This document shows positions 20,508 through 31,540 of a stretch of DNA of 64,000 bases, piece after piece. The notes under the pieces are model-generated. The model was not told the DNA's origin, made no database searches, and was given only the letters and a program-made list of their open reading frames with translations. The position numbers and the translations under genes are program-made. Each line of letters begins with the position of its first letter. The first letter of the stretch is position 1. This DNA is from Kangiellaceae bacterium (GTDB lineage: Bacteria; Pseudomonadota; Gammaproteobacteria; Enterobacterales; Kangiellaceae): assembly GCA_019090895.1 (NCBI GenBank), contig JAHRVB010000142.1, positions 1 to 64,000 on the forward strand. Direction: 5' to 3'.

Positions 20508-21596
20508 ATGAGAATTGGCCCTTACGAGCTTGACAATAATCTGTTTCTTGCGCCTATGGCGGGTGTAACTGATTTACCTTTTCGTCGACTTTGTAAGCGT
20601 CTTGGTGCCGGTGTTGTCGTCAGTGAAATGGTGACTTCTGACCCTTTGCTGCAAAACTCGCGCAAAACGAGGTTAAGATTAGCTCAAGATTTTGGTTCGC
20701 AAGGAATCGACTCATTAAGTACTGGGTCTTTAAAAAGTGAAACAGCGGAAACCCGGCAAGAGTCTCTGCGTTTAGGCATTGACAAATCAACCGTTGGTAC
20801 GGGTTTAAGAGTCGTGCAAATAGCCGGGGGTGACGCCGAAATTTTGGCCAGTGCAGCTATCAGCAATGCTGAAAAGGGAGCGCAAGTCATTGATATTAAT
20901 ATGGGGTGTCCTGCTAAGAAAGTTTGTAAGAAAGCCGCAGGTTCAGCTCTGCTTAAAGATCCAAAGCTAGTTGAACAGATATTGAAAGCGGTAGTCAGTG
21001 CGGTTGATATACCGGTGACACTAAAAATTCGCACCGGTTGGGATAGTGATAATAAGAATGCTTTACAGATAGCAAAATTGGCAGAAGACAATGGTATTGT
21101 GTCCCTTGCCATTCATGGACGAACAAAAGCGTGTAAATATCTGGGCACAGCGGAACACGATACTACTGCTTTGGTAAAGCAAAGTATTAGTATCCCAGTG
21201 ATTGCCAATGGTGACATTACTAGCCCGGAACGAGCGAGAGAAGTTTTAGATTATACCAAAGTTGATGGTTTAATGATTGGCCGAGCCGCTCAGGGACGAC
21301 CATGGATATTTAGAGAGGTGGATCATTTTCTAACGCACGGAGAGCATTTAGCAAAGATTGCAAAGAACGAGATAGAACTAATTCTGTTAGAGCATGTTAA
21401 AGCACTGCATGAATTTTATGGAGAACACCAAGGAGTGAGGATTGCGCGTAAACACACCTCTTGGTATTTAGCGGATGAACAGTTATCGGGTAATGGTACT
21501 GGCAATGACTCCGCTAAAGAATTTAAGAAAAAATTTAATTATTTATTGTCTGCTAGTGAGCAACTAGACGCATTGGCAGACTATTTTGAAAACTAA
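20508..21596 (+). CDS. dusB: tRNA-dihydrouridine synthase B
   Basis: 362 residues from the ATG at 20508, where MRIGPYEL aligns with E. coli DusB. It reduces uridine in the tRNA D-loop with FMN and NADPH. LAPMAGVTDLPFR, DINMGCPAKKV (catalytic Cys) and IHGRTKACKYLG are all present, as is GRAAQGRPWIF. E. coli DusB is 321 residues; the excess is an insertion of about 36 residues near positions 61-98 (SQGIDSLSTGSLKSETAETR and what follows). It starts the classic dusB-fis operon. Confidence 0.95.
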   Translation: MRIGPYELDNNLFLAPMAGVTDLPFRRLCKRLGAGVVVSEMVTSDPLLQNSRKTRLRLAQDFGSQGIDSLSTGSLKSETAETRQESLRLGIDKSTVGTGLRVVQIAGGDAEILASAAISNAEKGAQVIDINMGCPAKKVCKKAAGSALLKDPKLVEQILKAVVSAVDIPVTLKIRTGWDSDNKNALQIAKLAEDNGIVSLAIHGRTKACKYLGTAEHDTTALVKQSISIPVIANGDITSPERAREVLDYTKVDGLMIGRAAQGRPWIFREVDHFLTHGEHLAKIAKNEIELILLEHVKALHEFYGEHQGVRIARKHTSWYLADEQLSGNGTGNDSAKEFKKKFNYLLSASEQLDALADYFEN

Positions 21597-21635
21597 GTAG
21601 CACAACTACTCAATCTATTTTAAGGCAAAAAACAG

Positions 21636-21953
21636 ATGAATCTAGACAGTATCAATCTTGACGGAATGAATGGCTCAACACCAACAGAACAAAATGAGGC
21701 GAATTCATTCACTTCTGAAGAGCACAACTTTACTCTAAGAGAAAGTGTCGAGTTAGCGATGAAAAATTATTTCACTCAACTTGATAATGAACAACCTCGT
21801 GATCTTTACGAACTAGTGCTCGCTGAAGTTGAAGCTCCTTTAATGGAAGCCGTTATGAGCTATACCCAAGGAAACCAGACAAAGGCATCTCAGGTACTCG
21901 GTCTAAATAGAGGCACTTTAAGAAAGAAACTAAAAACTCACGGGCTCAACTAA
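21636..21953 (+). CDS. fis: Nucleoid protein Fis
   Basis: 105 residues, close to the usual 98. The C-terminal helix-turn-helix ([20 protein letters not shown]) and the core [20 protein letters not shown] are diagnostic. Fis bends DNA and activates stable RNA promoters, which may be relevant to the tRNA array. It lies 40 bases after dusB, as in Enterobacteria. Confidence 0.96.
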   Translation: MNLDSINLDGMNGSTPTEQNEANSFTSEEHNFTLRESVELAMKNYFTQLDNEQPRDLYELVLAEVEAPLMEAVMSYTQGNQTKASQVLGLNRGTLRKKLKTHGLN

Positions 21954-21974
21954 GCGAGTAATCAGTTAATAAAC

Positions 21975-22001
21975 AAACGGGCGAATGCCCGTTTGTCTTT
22001 T
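21975..22001 (+). terminator. Terminator after fis
   Basis: AAACGGGC-GAAT-GCCCGTTT followed by GTCTTTT. Confidence 0.85.
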
Positions 22002-22124
22002 CTAGCAACTAATTTAATTTTTTGGAACCTAAACCTCCGAGCCATTTTCTACGAAGAAATCTTCGGAAAATATTCTTCGAAACAAGCTCTCAGAAACAGG
22101 CTCTTTGAACCAAACAGGATTATT

Positions 22125-23696
22125 ATGAGTACCATACGTCCAATAAAACGCGCCTTGATCAGTGTCTCTGACAAAAACGGCATTCTCGAACTAGCTACCG
22201 CATTGGTTCAAAAAGAAGTCGAAATCCTTTCTACCGGTGGTACAGCGAAACTACTTATGGAAAACGATATTCCAGTCACTGAAGTATCGAGCTACACAGG
22301 TTTTCCGGAAATGATGGACGGCCGTATCAAAACTTTACACCCAAAAATTCACGGTGGTATTTTAGCCCGTCGAGGTACAGACGAAGCAGTTATGGAGAAA
22401 CATGGCATTCAGGGAATTGATTTACTCGTAGTAAACCTCTATCCGTTTGAAGCGACTATCGCTAAACAAGATTGCCCGCTTGCAGACGCCATCGAAAATA
22501 TCGATATCGGTGGTCCAACCATGCTTAGAGCAGCGGCAAAAAACCATAAAGATGTCACTGTTGTTGTAGAACCAGAAGACTATCAAAGCGTCCTTAAGCA
22601 ACTTGACGAGCAACAAGGTACTGACTATAAATTACGCTATAAGTTAGCGTGGAAAACATTTGCACACACCGCAAAATACGATGGTATGATCTCTAATTAC
22701 TTGGGTCAACGCATCAATGATCTTGAAGCACCTGAGGCATTTCCAGAAAGCTTCTCGGTCCAATACAAGAAAGCTCAGACAATGCGATATGGTGAAAACC
22801 CCCATCAATCTGCCGCATTCTACACGGAGCATAATCCAACGGAAGCGTCAGTATCTACTGCAACTCAAATTCAAGGTAAAGAACTATCATTTAATAATGT
22901 AGCCGATACCGATGCGGCTTTAGAATGCGTTAAGCAATTTGACCAACCTGCATGTGTTATCGTCAAACACGCTAATCCCTGCGGTGTTGCTGTCGCAGAT
23001 AGTATTACCGAAGCTTACAGCAAAGCTTTCCAAACTGACCCGACGTCTGCATTTGGTGGCATCATTGCTTTTAATCGAGAACTTGACCCAGAAACCGCTA
23101 AAAGCATTGTAGATAAACAGTTTGTTGAAGTAATCATAGCGCCAGTTGTTTCTGAGAGAGCAAAGCTCATTGTTGCCGAAAAGAAAAACGTGCGGTTACT
23201 TGAGTGTGGCGAATGGAGCAAAAGTGCACCAGGCCTAGACTTCAAAAAAGTGAATGGCGGTCTACTTATTCAAGACAAAGATTTAGGTGAGATAACACAG
23301 GGCGACTTGAAAGTAGTTTCTAAAGTACAACCAACACAAGCTCAAATCGAAGATTTACTCTTCTGTTGGAAAGTCGCTAAGAGCGTCAAATCAAATGCTA
23401 TTGTATACGCTAACAAACTGCAAACAATCGGTGTTGGAGCGGGTCAAATGAGCCGCGTCTATTCCGCAAAAGTGGCAGGAATAAAAGCGGCTGACGAAGG
23501 TCTACAAGTTGAGGGTTGTGTTATGGCGTCCGATGCTTTCTTCCCATTTAGAGACGGCATAGATGCTGCGGCAGACGCTGGTATTAGCGCAATAATCCAA
23601 CCAGGTGGTTCAATGCGAGATCAAGAAGTGATCGCTGCTGCGGATGAGCACGGAATGGCTATGGTCTTTACCGGCATGCGTCACTTCAAACACTAG
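22125..23696 (+). CDS. purH: Bifunctional AICAR formyltransferase / IMP cyclohydrolase
   Basis: 523 residues from the ATG at 22125 with AGGA upstream (family about 529). It catalyses the last two steps of purine synthesis. The N-terminal cyclohydrolase carries [18 protein letters not shown] and [15 protein letters not shown]. The C-terminal transformylase carries [25 protein letters not shown] and FPFRDGID. It is followed 50 bases later by purD, the usual pairing. Confidence 0.97.
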   Translation: MSTIRPIKRALISVSDKNGILELATALVQKEVEILSTGGTAKLLMENDIPVTEVSSYTGFPEMMDGRIKTLHPKIHGGILARRGTDEAVMEKHGIQGIDLLVVNLYPFEATIAKQDCPLADAIENIDIGGPTMLRAAAKNHKDVTVVVEPEDYQSVLKQLDEQQGTDYKLRYKLAWKTFAHTAKYDGMISNYLGQRINDLEAPEAFPESFSVQYKKAQTMRYGENPHQSAAFYTEHNPTEASVSTATQIQGKELSFNNVADTDAALECVKQFDQPACVIVKHANPCGVAVADSITEAYSKAFQTDPTSAFGGIIAFNRELDPETAKSIVDKQFVEVIIAPVVSERAKLIVAEKKNVRLLECGEWSKSAPGLDFKKVNGGLLIQDKDLGEITQGDLKVVSKVQPTQAQIEDLLFCWKVAKSVKSNAIVYANKLQTIGVGAGQMSRVYSAKVAGIKAADEGLQVEGCVMASDAFFPFRDGIDAAADAGISAIIQPGGSMRDQEVIAAADEHGMAMVFTGMRHFKH

Positions 23697-23746
23697 AATA
23701 GCTTGATAAAAACTCTACTTTAAGAATATTAGCGGGTTAGAAATTT

Positions 23747-25027
23747 ATGAAAATATTAGTAATAGGCAGTGGCGGGCGAGAGCATGCATTAGCATGGAAA
23801 GCAGCTCAATCCAATGAAGTTAGTCAGGTATTTGTTGCTCCTGGAAATGCAGGTACTGCACAAGAAGATAAAGTACAAAACGTAGCCATCGACTCCGAAG
23901 ACATCGATGCGTTATTAGTATTTACACAACAAGAAGCCATCGATTTGACCATTGTTGGTCCCGAAGCGCCGCTTTGTTTGGGTATTGTCGATACCTTCAC
24001 CGAAGCCGGCCAAAAATGTTTCGGCCCGACAAAAGGTGCTGCACAGTTAGAAGGTTCAAAAGCGTTCACCAAAGATTTTTTGGCACGCAATAATATCCCT
24101 ACTGCCGCATATTGTAATTTTACTGAAATTGAAGCCGCTAAAAACTACGTCAAAGAAGTTGGCACTCCGATTGTTATAAAAGCAGATGGATTAGCAGCTG
24201 GTAAAGGCGTCATCATTGCTGAAACTGAACAACATGCGTTTGAAGCAATCGACGATATGCTCGCAGGCAATAAGTTCGGTGACGCTGGTCACCGAGTGGT
24301 TGTTGAAGAATTCTTAGTGGGTGAAGAAGCGAGCTTTATAGTCATGGTTGATGGAAAGAATATTCTTCCGCTGGCAACTTCTCAGGATCACAAAGCCAGA
24401 GATAACGGTGACAAAGGTCCTAATACCGGTGGTATGGGAGCCTACTCACCAGCAGCCGTTGTAACCAAGGAAATGCACGATACGATCATGCAACAAGTAA
24501 TCGTTCCGACCGTAGAAGGTATGACCAAAGAAGGTAATCCATACACTGGCTTCTTGTACGCCGGAATTATGATTTCACCTGAAGGTATACCTAAGGTACT
24601 TGAGTATAATTGCCGATTTGGCGATCCCGAGACTCAACCAATTTTGTCTCGACTAAAATCTGATATTGCGACTTTATGTTTGGCTGCTCTCGATAAGAAA
24701 CTTGACCAAACGAGTATCGAATGGGACTCTCGTTTTGCGGTAGGTATCGTAATGGCAGCAGGCGGTTATCCTGAAAGTTATGCGAAAGGTGAAGTCATTT
24801 CTGGATTGGATAATCAACTCGAACATACTAAAGTATTTCATGCTGGAACCGCGCTAGACAATGGCAATATTGTTACTTCTGGTGGCCGTGTTTTGTGTGT
24901 GGTGGCGTTAGGCGATTCAGTTTCAGAAGCGCAATCTCTTGCTTATGATCGTGTTAGTAATATCCAATGGAACAAGGTTTATTACCGCAATGATATTGGC
25001 TACCGGGCTATTGCACGAGAAAGTTAA
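23747..25027 (+). CDS. purD: Phosphoribosylamine-glycine ligase
   Basis: 426 residues, the normal length. Starts MKILVIGSGGREHALAWK. ATP-grasp features follow: KADGLAAGKGVIIA, VVEEFLVGEEASFIVMVDG and LEYNCRFGDPETQ. It makes glycinamide ribonucleotide in purine synthesis. Convergent with the GGDEF-EAL gene; a 9-bp hairpin CAAGCCCAC/GTGGGCTTG near 25045-25080 may end transcription. Confidence 0.97.
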   Translation: MKILVIGSGGREHALAWKAAQSNEVSQVFVAPGNAGTAQEDKVQNVAIDSEDIDALLVFTQQEAIDLTIVGPEAPLCLGIVDTFTEAGQKCFGPTKGAAQLEGSKAFTKDFLARNNIPTAAYCNFTEIEAAKNYVKEVGTPIVIKADGLAAGKGVIIAETEQHAFEAIDDMLAGNKFGDAGHRVVVEEFLVGEEASFIVMVDGKNILPLATSQDHKARDNGDKGPNTGGMGAYSPAAVVTKEMHDTIMQQVIVPTVEGMTKEGNPYTGFLYAGIMISPEGIPKVLEYNCRFGDPETQPILSRLKSDIATLCLAALDKKLDQTSIEWDSRFAVGIVMAAGGYPESYAKGEVISGLDNQLEHTKVFHAGTALDNGNIVTSGGRVLCVVALGDSVSEAQSLAYDRVSNIQWNKVYYRNDIGYRAIARES

Positions 25028-25054
25028 AAAAGCTACTTTTGTACAAGCCCACAA

Positions 25055-28000
25055 TTATTCTTCTTGCAGGTGGGCTTGCTCTTCATTCTCGTAAATATTT
25101 TTATCTATAATTTCCAAAATTTGGTCACCGCGAATTGGTTTAGAAAATAAATAGCCCTGAGCATAGTCTACGTCCGCGTTCTTAAGAAAATTAAATTGCT
25201 GGTATGACTCTATACCTTCTGCTACGGTTTTTAATCTTAAGGATTTAGCAAGAGAAATAATGGATTGAATGACCGCATCATTTTCGTAGCTTGCCCCTAT
25301 GTGTTGCACGAAACTCATATCGATTTTTAACTTACTGATAGGTAGCCGACTCAAGTATTTAAGTGACGAGTAGCCAGTACCAAAATCATCCAATGCAAGT
25401 TCAATTCCTCGCTTGTGTAATTCTTCAAAGACTTTTCGCGCTTTATGAATGTCTTCCATTAAAATACTTTCGGTTAACTCGAGTTCGAGAAACTGAGTTG
25501 CCTTTGGATATTTATCAATTAAAAAATCGATAAATTCGATAAAACTATCGTGATAAATATGAACCGCCGAAATATTAAATGCTAATACCATTTCTCGTCC
25601 CTTAACATTCCAACGGTCAAGAGACTCTAATGCTTCTTGCATTAATTTCTCTGTGATAGGAATTATGAGTGCGAGCTCCTCAGCTAACGGTATAAAACTC
25701 CCTGGTGAAATGTTCTCTCCTGATTTAGTTCTCCAACGAGCTAATGCTTCCACGCCTCGAATAGATCCTGTAGAGATATCGAACAACGGTTGATAAACCA
25801 ATGAAAACTCTTCGTCCTCCACTGCAGTTCGAAGCATTCCTTCAAGGGTTAATCGATATTTCGCGGCTCGATTCATAAAGTCTTGAAAATATCTAAAATT
25901 ATTTCGACCAGCATTCTTGGCATGATACATTGCGATGTCTGCGTGCTTTAGCATGGTACTTGCGTCTGCTGCATCCTGTGGATATATTGAAACTCCGATA
26001 CTAGCGGTAATTGTGACCAAGTTCTCCTGTAATTGAAATGGCTCAGATATTTTGTCTAGAATAGACTGTAAGATACGGCTAATCGATCTAACGTTCTCCA
26101 AGTCTTCTAGCATAACCACAAATTCGTCTCCGCCCAACCGAGCGACTGTATCACCTTCACGGCAACAAGATTTTAAAACGTTTGCAGCTGCTATCAACAA
26201 TTTATCGCCTGCATCATGACCGAGCGTATCATTAATTTGCTTGAATCTATCTAGATCGACAAAAAAGACAGCTAATTGAGTTCCTGCCCGGTCGCAGTGG
26301 GGTATCGCTCGACTAATTCTGTCGATTAATAGAGTGCGGTTTGGCATACTGGTTAAAGGATCGTAATTCACCAACTTTTTGAGCTCTGACTCCGCTTCTT
26401 TTTGTTTACTAATATCAGAAATCGAAAGGACATAACATTGATCGGTTTCGTCATCGACAAACAATGCTATGCTCATCAATACCGGCAAGAGATTTCCTTT
26501 GCGATCTTTTAGAAAAGATTCGCCACTCCACTGTCGTTTACTCTCGATATCTCTAAAGATCACTTCCTTCACACTTCGATTACGAGGCATATCTAACAAA
26601 AAATCGAGTTCCTTCTCAATCAATTCGTCAATGCTCCAGCCCGAAGTTTGTTGCAAAGCTAGATTGCCTGCAGTTATTTTTCGCTCTCTATCAAGAATAA
26701 TAATACTATCCAATGCATTTTCAAAAGCATGAGAATACAATCTCATTTTTTCGGTCGCGCTCTGTACTTCGGTAATATTTGTGAATGTACCTGTCACACG
26801 AGTTGGCCTTTGCCTAACGTCTAATTCAGATATCATTGCAACGTCTCTATACCACTGCCAGAGTCCACCGTCATCTTTCATTCGATAATTAGCGTCGAAA
26901 ACAGGTTGCCCACCTCGAAGAAAACTTCGCCACTTTAGAGTGAATGTGTTTTGATCATTGAGATGAATAGCTTGCAACCTTTGTTGAAAAGGAATTGTTT
27001 TTTCGATTGAATCTTTACTATCCAAAATGCGTGGTTCAAATACCCTATCCTCTTTTGCATGCCAATCCCACAAACCACTTTTACTCCCTTTGAGAGCCAA
27101 ATTTAATCGCTCTTCACTGCGTTTGATTCGCAGTAATGTTTGTTCTTTTGCTATTTGTTTTCTTCGGTATCTTTGCCAATTTATCAAGGCAAGAAAAAAT
27201 GCGACAACTGAGTAGACGATAATGGCGTTTCGGGAAGCCCACCATGCGGGGTGACTTATTATTGTCATAACGGCCGGTTGCGATTCCAGCCCGTTACGAT
27301 AGTCTACCGCGGAAATATACAACTTGTTTTTGCCTTCCTGAAAGCGAGAGAAAAACAGCTCGCTATCACCAACAGGGGTTTTCTCGATTTGACTATCTCC
27401 AGAAAGCCAGTAATAGAATTTAACTTGCTCTGGCTTATCAAATAGCATTGCCGAAAATCCAACATTTAAGCCGAAGTCATTATGTTGTAAATTGACAACT
27501 GAATCATTAAAGTGAAAAGCCTTCCTGGGATTCTTTTTTGATAACAGTGACACATTTGTAATGAACGGCATAATTGGTTTTACTGCATTGTCATGTATTT
27601 TGCTGGGGTCAAATAAATATACTCCTTTAACAGACCCGAGCAATACCGCTCCGGTGTCTAAAGTAACTTTTGTCGCCCCCATAAATTCGCTACTGGCAAA
27701 ACCGTCTCTGCGGTCAAACTTGGTGAATTGATAGTTAAATTTATTCATCCTAAACAAACCATCATTCGTTGTAATCCAGAGATTTCCATGCGCATCGGGA
27801 AATAAGTCCATCATAGAATTGGCACCGATACTTTCTTCCGAAAAGAACTCTAACTCTTTACCAGTATTGGCATCCAATTTATACAAGCCTAAACCTGAGT
27901 AGGTCACCCAATAACTATCGTTATCTTTTAAAATGTCTCCGGCGGAAAGCTCCTTAGATTCGTTTTTTTTCAACTGATGAAATTCTTTAATGCTCTGGGT

Positions 28001-29605
28001 ATCAATATCATACTTTACGAGCTTATCTAATCCAGCCAATAAATACTCACCTTCAATGCCCGTTGAAGTATCAAAAAAACCATAGTACATCTTTGTGTCA
28101 TCACCGTGACTGGCTGTCGACTCGGAAAGCGAGATAGTGTTAGTTGCCAAATCATAGTCGTAAATTCCCGCATCATTGACGATGAGTAACCGGTCTTCAG
28201 AAATCGGATAGACCTGCATTGCAACTGAATTGAAAACGTCTTTCTCCGTTTGCGGAAAAATCAAACTATCCTTTGTTAGAGTATCTAAATCGAAGCGCTC
28301 TATTCCTTGTGCTGTGTTTAACCACATCTTATTTCCCTGAACGGAAATAGAATAGATAGTACTTGCCGATGCCACTGCTTTTTCGTCAAGGTTAACAAAA
28401 TATGTTTTGGTTAAACCCGTTTCATAATCGATTTGAGTCAATCCGTTATTAGTTGCTATCCATATATTTTCTTCGTGATAGAGAATGTCGTTTACTTGGT
28501 CATCAACTAATTGTCGACCTTGCTCGCCATTCTCCCACCAATGCTCTTCAACCGCTTCGTTTGGCCGCCACTTAAAAACACCATCCGCGTTCGTTCCAAG
28601 CCACAAAATACCTTCTCTGTCCTCTATCATGCTAACGATGTCATCATCACTTGTAGCAAAAGGGGTGTCTGAAAAACGAAAAACATGTTTTAAAGTTGAG
28701 TCTTGGTCGCTTGGCGCAACAGGTGTGTATTTGTAAAGGCCGTCATTAGTAGCAACCCAATAGAAATGATCTTTCTCGATAATATCCCAGACATTTAGGT
28801 TTTCGATTAATTGGGTGCTTCGTTGTCGTTTCGTCCCTAACCTCAATTCTTGGACAGGTAGCATATATAGCCCTTCCACAGCTCCAATGAGTAACTGTCC
28901 TTGCTTGTTAATTATTAGTGTCTTTGCATCGTTTCTGTCACGGTTGTACTCAACATTATCTGGTAAATGGTTCAACAATTGGTGTTTCTTAGATTGTGTG
29001 TCTAACGAATAAACGCCATTGGAAGTCGCAATGACTAACGTTTCTTCCACGAGTACGATGTCTCGTAAGATATACTTTTTTTCGTCATCCTCATACAAAT
29101 CAGGCAACGAAAGTACAAAGTTCAATCGGTCGTTGCTTCGATCGTAAAAATACAGCTCTCGGTAGGTGATAACCCAAACATCACTATTAAGATCTTCTTC
29201 AGAGTCTACTATCACTGGGTATTCAAGCTTGTATTCTGGAGGTGCTTCGAAATGAAGCAATCTAAGCTCATTGGTTTCTTTATTGAATAAGTAGTTATTC
29301 TGAGGGTTAGAGCCTATCCAGATAAGGCCTGTTGAATCCTGCCGGACGTATTCATTACCATATAACTGAAGATTGTCAGTGGGGCTATCAATAGTCGACA
29401 TTCGATAACCATCAAAGATATTCAAACCTTCACTGGTTGAAATCCACAAAAATCCTTGGTCATCCTGCTGAATATTATAAATGGTATTTTGGCTTAATCC
29501 GTCCTCCGTCGTGTATTGAGTGAGTTTCACATAGGCAAACGCCTTGTTAGCTACAAACAAGCCACAGAGAACAAAAATAAGAATAGTCGGAATGAACTTA
29601 TACAA
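25055..29605 (-). CDS. Propeller-sensor diguanylate cyclase/phosphodiesterase hybrid
   Basis: 1516 residues. A signal peptide is followed by many Reg_prop repeats (LTQYTTEDGLSQNTIYNIQQ, LWISTSEGLN, LWIGTNADGVF) over roughly residues 25-690. Then come a Y_Y_Y-like domain, a membrane segment (AIIVYSVVAFFLALINW) and two PAS domains. GGDEF follows with intact RLGGDEFVVML, and EAL with VEALARW and DDFGTGYSSLKYL. Both signalling motifs look intact, so it may make or degrade cyclic di-GMP depending on the periplasmic signal. It is encoded alone, convergent with purD. Confidence 0.93.
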   Translation of the reverse strand: MYKFIPTILIFVLCGLFVANKAFAYVKLTQYTTEDGLSQNTIYNIQQDDQGFLWISTSEGLNIFDGYRMSTIDSPTDNLQLYGNEYVRQDSTGLIWIGSNPQNNYLFNKETNELRLLHFEAPPEYKLEYPVIVDSEEDLNSDVWVITYRELYFYDRSNDRLNFVLSLPDLYEDDEKKYILRDIVLVEETLVIATSNGVYSLDTQSKKHQLLNHLPDNVEYNRDRNDAKTLIINKQGQLLIGAVEGLYMLPVQELRLGTKRQRSTQLIENLNVWDIIEKDHFYWVATNDGLYKYTPVAPSDQDSTLKHVFRFSDTPFATSDDDIVSMIEDREGILWLGTNADGVFKWRPNEAVEEHWWENGEQGRQLVDDQVNDILYHEENIWIATNNGLTQIDYETGLTKTYFVNLDEKAVASASTIYSISVQGNKMWLNTAQGIERFDLDTLTKDSLIFPQTEKDVFNSVAMQVYPISEDRLLIVNDAGIYDYDLATNTISLSESTASHGDDTKMYYGFFDTSTGIEGEYLLAGLDKLVKYDIDTQSIKEFHQLKKNESKELSAGDILKDNDSYWVTYSGLGLYKLDANTGKELEFFSEESIGANSMMDLFPDAHGNLWITTNDGLFRMNKFNYQFTKFDRRDGFASSEFMGATKVTLDTGAVLLGSVKGVYLFDPSKIHDNAVKPIMPFITNVSLLSKKNPRKAFHFNDSVVNLQHNDFGLNVGFSAMLFDKPEQVKFYYWLSGDSQIEKTPVGDSELFFSRFQEGKNKLYISAVDYRNGLESQPAVMTIISHPAWWASRNAIIVYSVVAFFLALINWQRYRRKQIAKEQTLLRIKRSEERLNLALKGSKSGLWDWHAKEDRVFEPRILDSKDSIEKTIPFQQRLQAIHLNDQNTFTLKWRSFLRGGQPVFDANYRMKDDGGLWQWYRDVAMISELDVRQRPTRVTGTFTNITEVQSATEKMRLYSHAFENALDSIIILDRERKITAGNLALQQTSGWSIDELIEKELDFLLDMPRNRSVKEVIFRDIESKRQWSGESFLKDRKGNLLPVLMSIALFVDDETDQCYVLSISDISKQKEAESELKKLVNYDPLTSMPNRTLLIDRISRAIPHCDRAGTQLAVFFVDLDRFKQINDTLGHDAGDKLLIAAANVLKSCCREGDTVARLGGDEFVVMLEDLENVRSISRILQSILDKISEPFQLQENLVTITASIGVSIYPQDAADASTMLKHADIAMYHAKNAGRNNFRYFQDFMNRAAKYRLTLEGMLRTAVEDEEFSLVYQPLFDISTGSIRGVEALARWRTKSGENISPGSFIPLAEELALIIPITEKLMQEALESLDRWNVKGREMVLAFNISAVHIYHDSFIEFIDFLIDKYPKATQFLELELTESILMEDIHKARKVFEELHKRGIELALDDFGTGYSSLKYLSRLPISKLKIDMSFVQHIGASYENDAVIQSIISLAKSLRLKTVAEGIESYQQFNFLKNADVDYAQGYLFSKPIRGDQILEIIDKNIYENEEQAHLQEE

Positions 29606-29876
29606 TACTAAATACGCTAATTATTGGAATGCTTTAAGTATAGCAGTCTGATTCGATAAATCTTTGAAATTGCCTTTATAAATGTAGCGCTAATACACTG
29701 ATATCTAAGCAAATATTCCATGAGTAATGATTTATTGGGCTGTAGAGAACAGATTCTTACATTTTCTCGTTTGCCTTTTTGCAACTAAACAGTAAGTATT
29801 TGGCGCGATAAATATAATAAGTGCTGGTTATACAATCTGATAATCACAATAAGCTAACCAAGAATAGGTGAAACTA

Positions 29877-31508
29877 ATGGAAAGAAGAGACTTCATTAAA
29901 TTGACCGGAGCGGGCATGGGTGGGTTAATGTTACCCATCACCGGTAATATGGTATCCGCCGCGCAACTACTCGAAAGACCGATGGACGTAGCGATGAAAA
30001 AGCAGCTCGCTGACGTTGCTCTTAATGCTGCAAAGAGTGCGGGAGCCACATACGCTGACGCACGAATAGGCCGTTACCTTAATCAATTTATTACGACTAG
30101 AGAAAAAGTCGTTAATAATGTCGTTAATACCGAATCAGCTGGTATTGGTATTCGAGTCATTGCCAATGGTACTTGGGGTTTTGCCTCAACTTCTCTTATA
30201 ACACCTGAAAGTATTGCTAAAACAGCTAAGCAGGCTGTTGCAATCGCTAAAGCAAATTCGAAATTTCAATCTGAGCCTGTTCAGTTGGCACCGGTAAAAG
30301 GCGTCGGAGAAGTGAGCTGGAAAACACCTATCGTCAAAAACGCGTTTGAAATACCTATTAAAGACAAAGCTGACATGTTGTTAGAGGTAAACAATGCCGC
30401 TATGAGTAACGGCGCTAGTTATATTACATCGATCTTTTTCTTAGTCAATGAACAAAAGTACTTTGCATCGACTGAAGGCTCTTACATCGATCAAGATGTT
30501 CATCGTTTATGGGCTCCGTTCTTCGCTAGCGCAGTCGGAAAGTCAGGGTTTAAACAACGCTCCAGTTTAGGTAATCCAGTTGGCATGGGCTTCGAATACC
30601 TCGATGGTAAGAAAGAGGATAAGGTCTACGTTGACGGCGCTAACATTGGTTACAACAACTCGTATGACATGCTTGAAGATGCGACCAATGCGGGTAAACA
30701 GTTGCAGAAGAAACTAAAAGCAAAATCCGTTAAACCTGGAAAATATGATTTGGTACTGGATCCAGCACACTTGATGCTCACCATTCACGAATCAGTTGGT
30801 CATCCATTAGAACTCGATCGAGTATTAGGCTACGAAGCCAATTTCGCAGGAACGAGTTTCGCGACCTTGGATAAGTGGAAAAGTAAAAAATTCCAATATG
30901 GCTCAGACATTGTTAACTTAGTCGCAGATAAAACTCAGCCTCATTCACTCGGTTACGTAGGCTATGATGACGAAGGTGTAAAAACCAAAGAGTGGGATTT
31001 GGTAAAAGATGGAATATTAGTCAATTACCAAGCGACTCGCGATCAAGTTCATATGATTGACCAAAAAGAGTCTCACGGCTGCTGTTATTCGCAAAGCTGG
31101 CGTGACGTTCAATTCCAAAGAATGTCGAACGTTTCTCTGAAACCAAATCTAGAAGAAGATCTGAGCGCTAACGATATTATTAAAGGTGTTGAAAAAGGCA
31201 TTTATATTGCCGGTCGAGGGTCATTCTCTATCGATCAACAACGTTACAATTTCCAATTTGGCGGTCAGTTATTCTTTGAAATCAAAGACGGAAAAATTGT
31301 CGACCAAATCGAAGATGTCGCATATCAATCGAATACACAAGACTTTTGGAACTCTTGTGTTCAGCTCGCAGGGAAATCAGACTACCGTGTAGGTGGGTCT
31401 TTCTTTGATGGTAAAGGCCAACCGCCACAAGTAAGTGCGGTTTCTCATGGTTGTCCAACAACCCGATTTAATAACATTAACGTGCTCAATACTAAACGTA
31501 AAGTATAG
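29877..31508 (+). CDS. Tat-exported TldD-family metalloprotease
   Basis: 543 residues from the ATG at 29877 with AGGTG upstream. It begins with a Tat signal (MERRDFIKLTGAGMGGLMLP), unlike cytoplasmic TldD. The zinc motif HESVGHPLELDR is intact. TldD and its partner TldE/PmbA form a heterodimer that degrades unstructured peptides in the cytoplasm; here the Tat signal implies periplasmic action. It is followed 32 bases later by a TldE-like partner. Confidence 0.9.
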   Translation: MERRDFIKLTGAGMGGLMLPITGNMVSAAQLLERPMDVAMKKQLADVALNAAKSAGATYADARIGRYLNQFITTREKVVNNVVNTESAGIGIRVIANGTWGFASTSLITPESIAKTAKQAVAIAKANSKFQSEPVQLAPVKGVGEVSWKTPIVKNAFEIPIKDKADMLLEVNNAAMSNGASYITSIFFLVNEQKYFASTEGSYIDQDVHRLWAPFFASAVGKSGFKQRSSLGNPVGMGFEYLDGKKEDKVYVDGANIGYNNSYDMLEDATNAGKQLQKKLKAKSVKPGKYDLVLDPAHLMLTIHESVGHPLELDRVLGYEANFAGTSFATLDKWKSKKFQYGSDIVNLVADKTQPHSLGYVGYDDEGVKTKEWDLVKDGILVNYQATRDQVHMIDQKESHGCCYSQSWRDVQFQRMSNVSLKPNLEEDLSANDIIKGVEKGIYIAGRGSFSIDQQRYNFQFGGQLFFEIKDGKIVDQIEDVAYQSNTQDFWNSCVQLAGKSDYRVGGSFFDGKGQPPQVSAVSHGCPTTRFNNINVLNTKRKV

Positions 31509-31540
31509 CGTCTAAATGAAAAGAATAAGCGAGGTAAACC

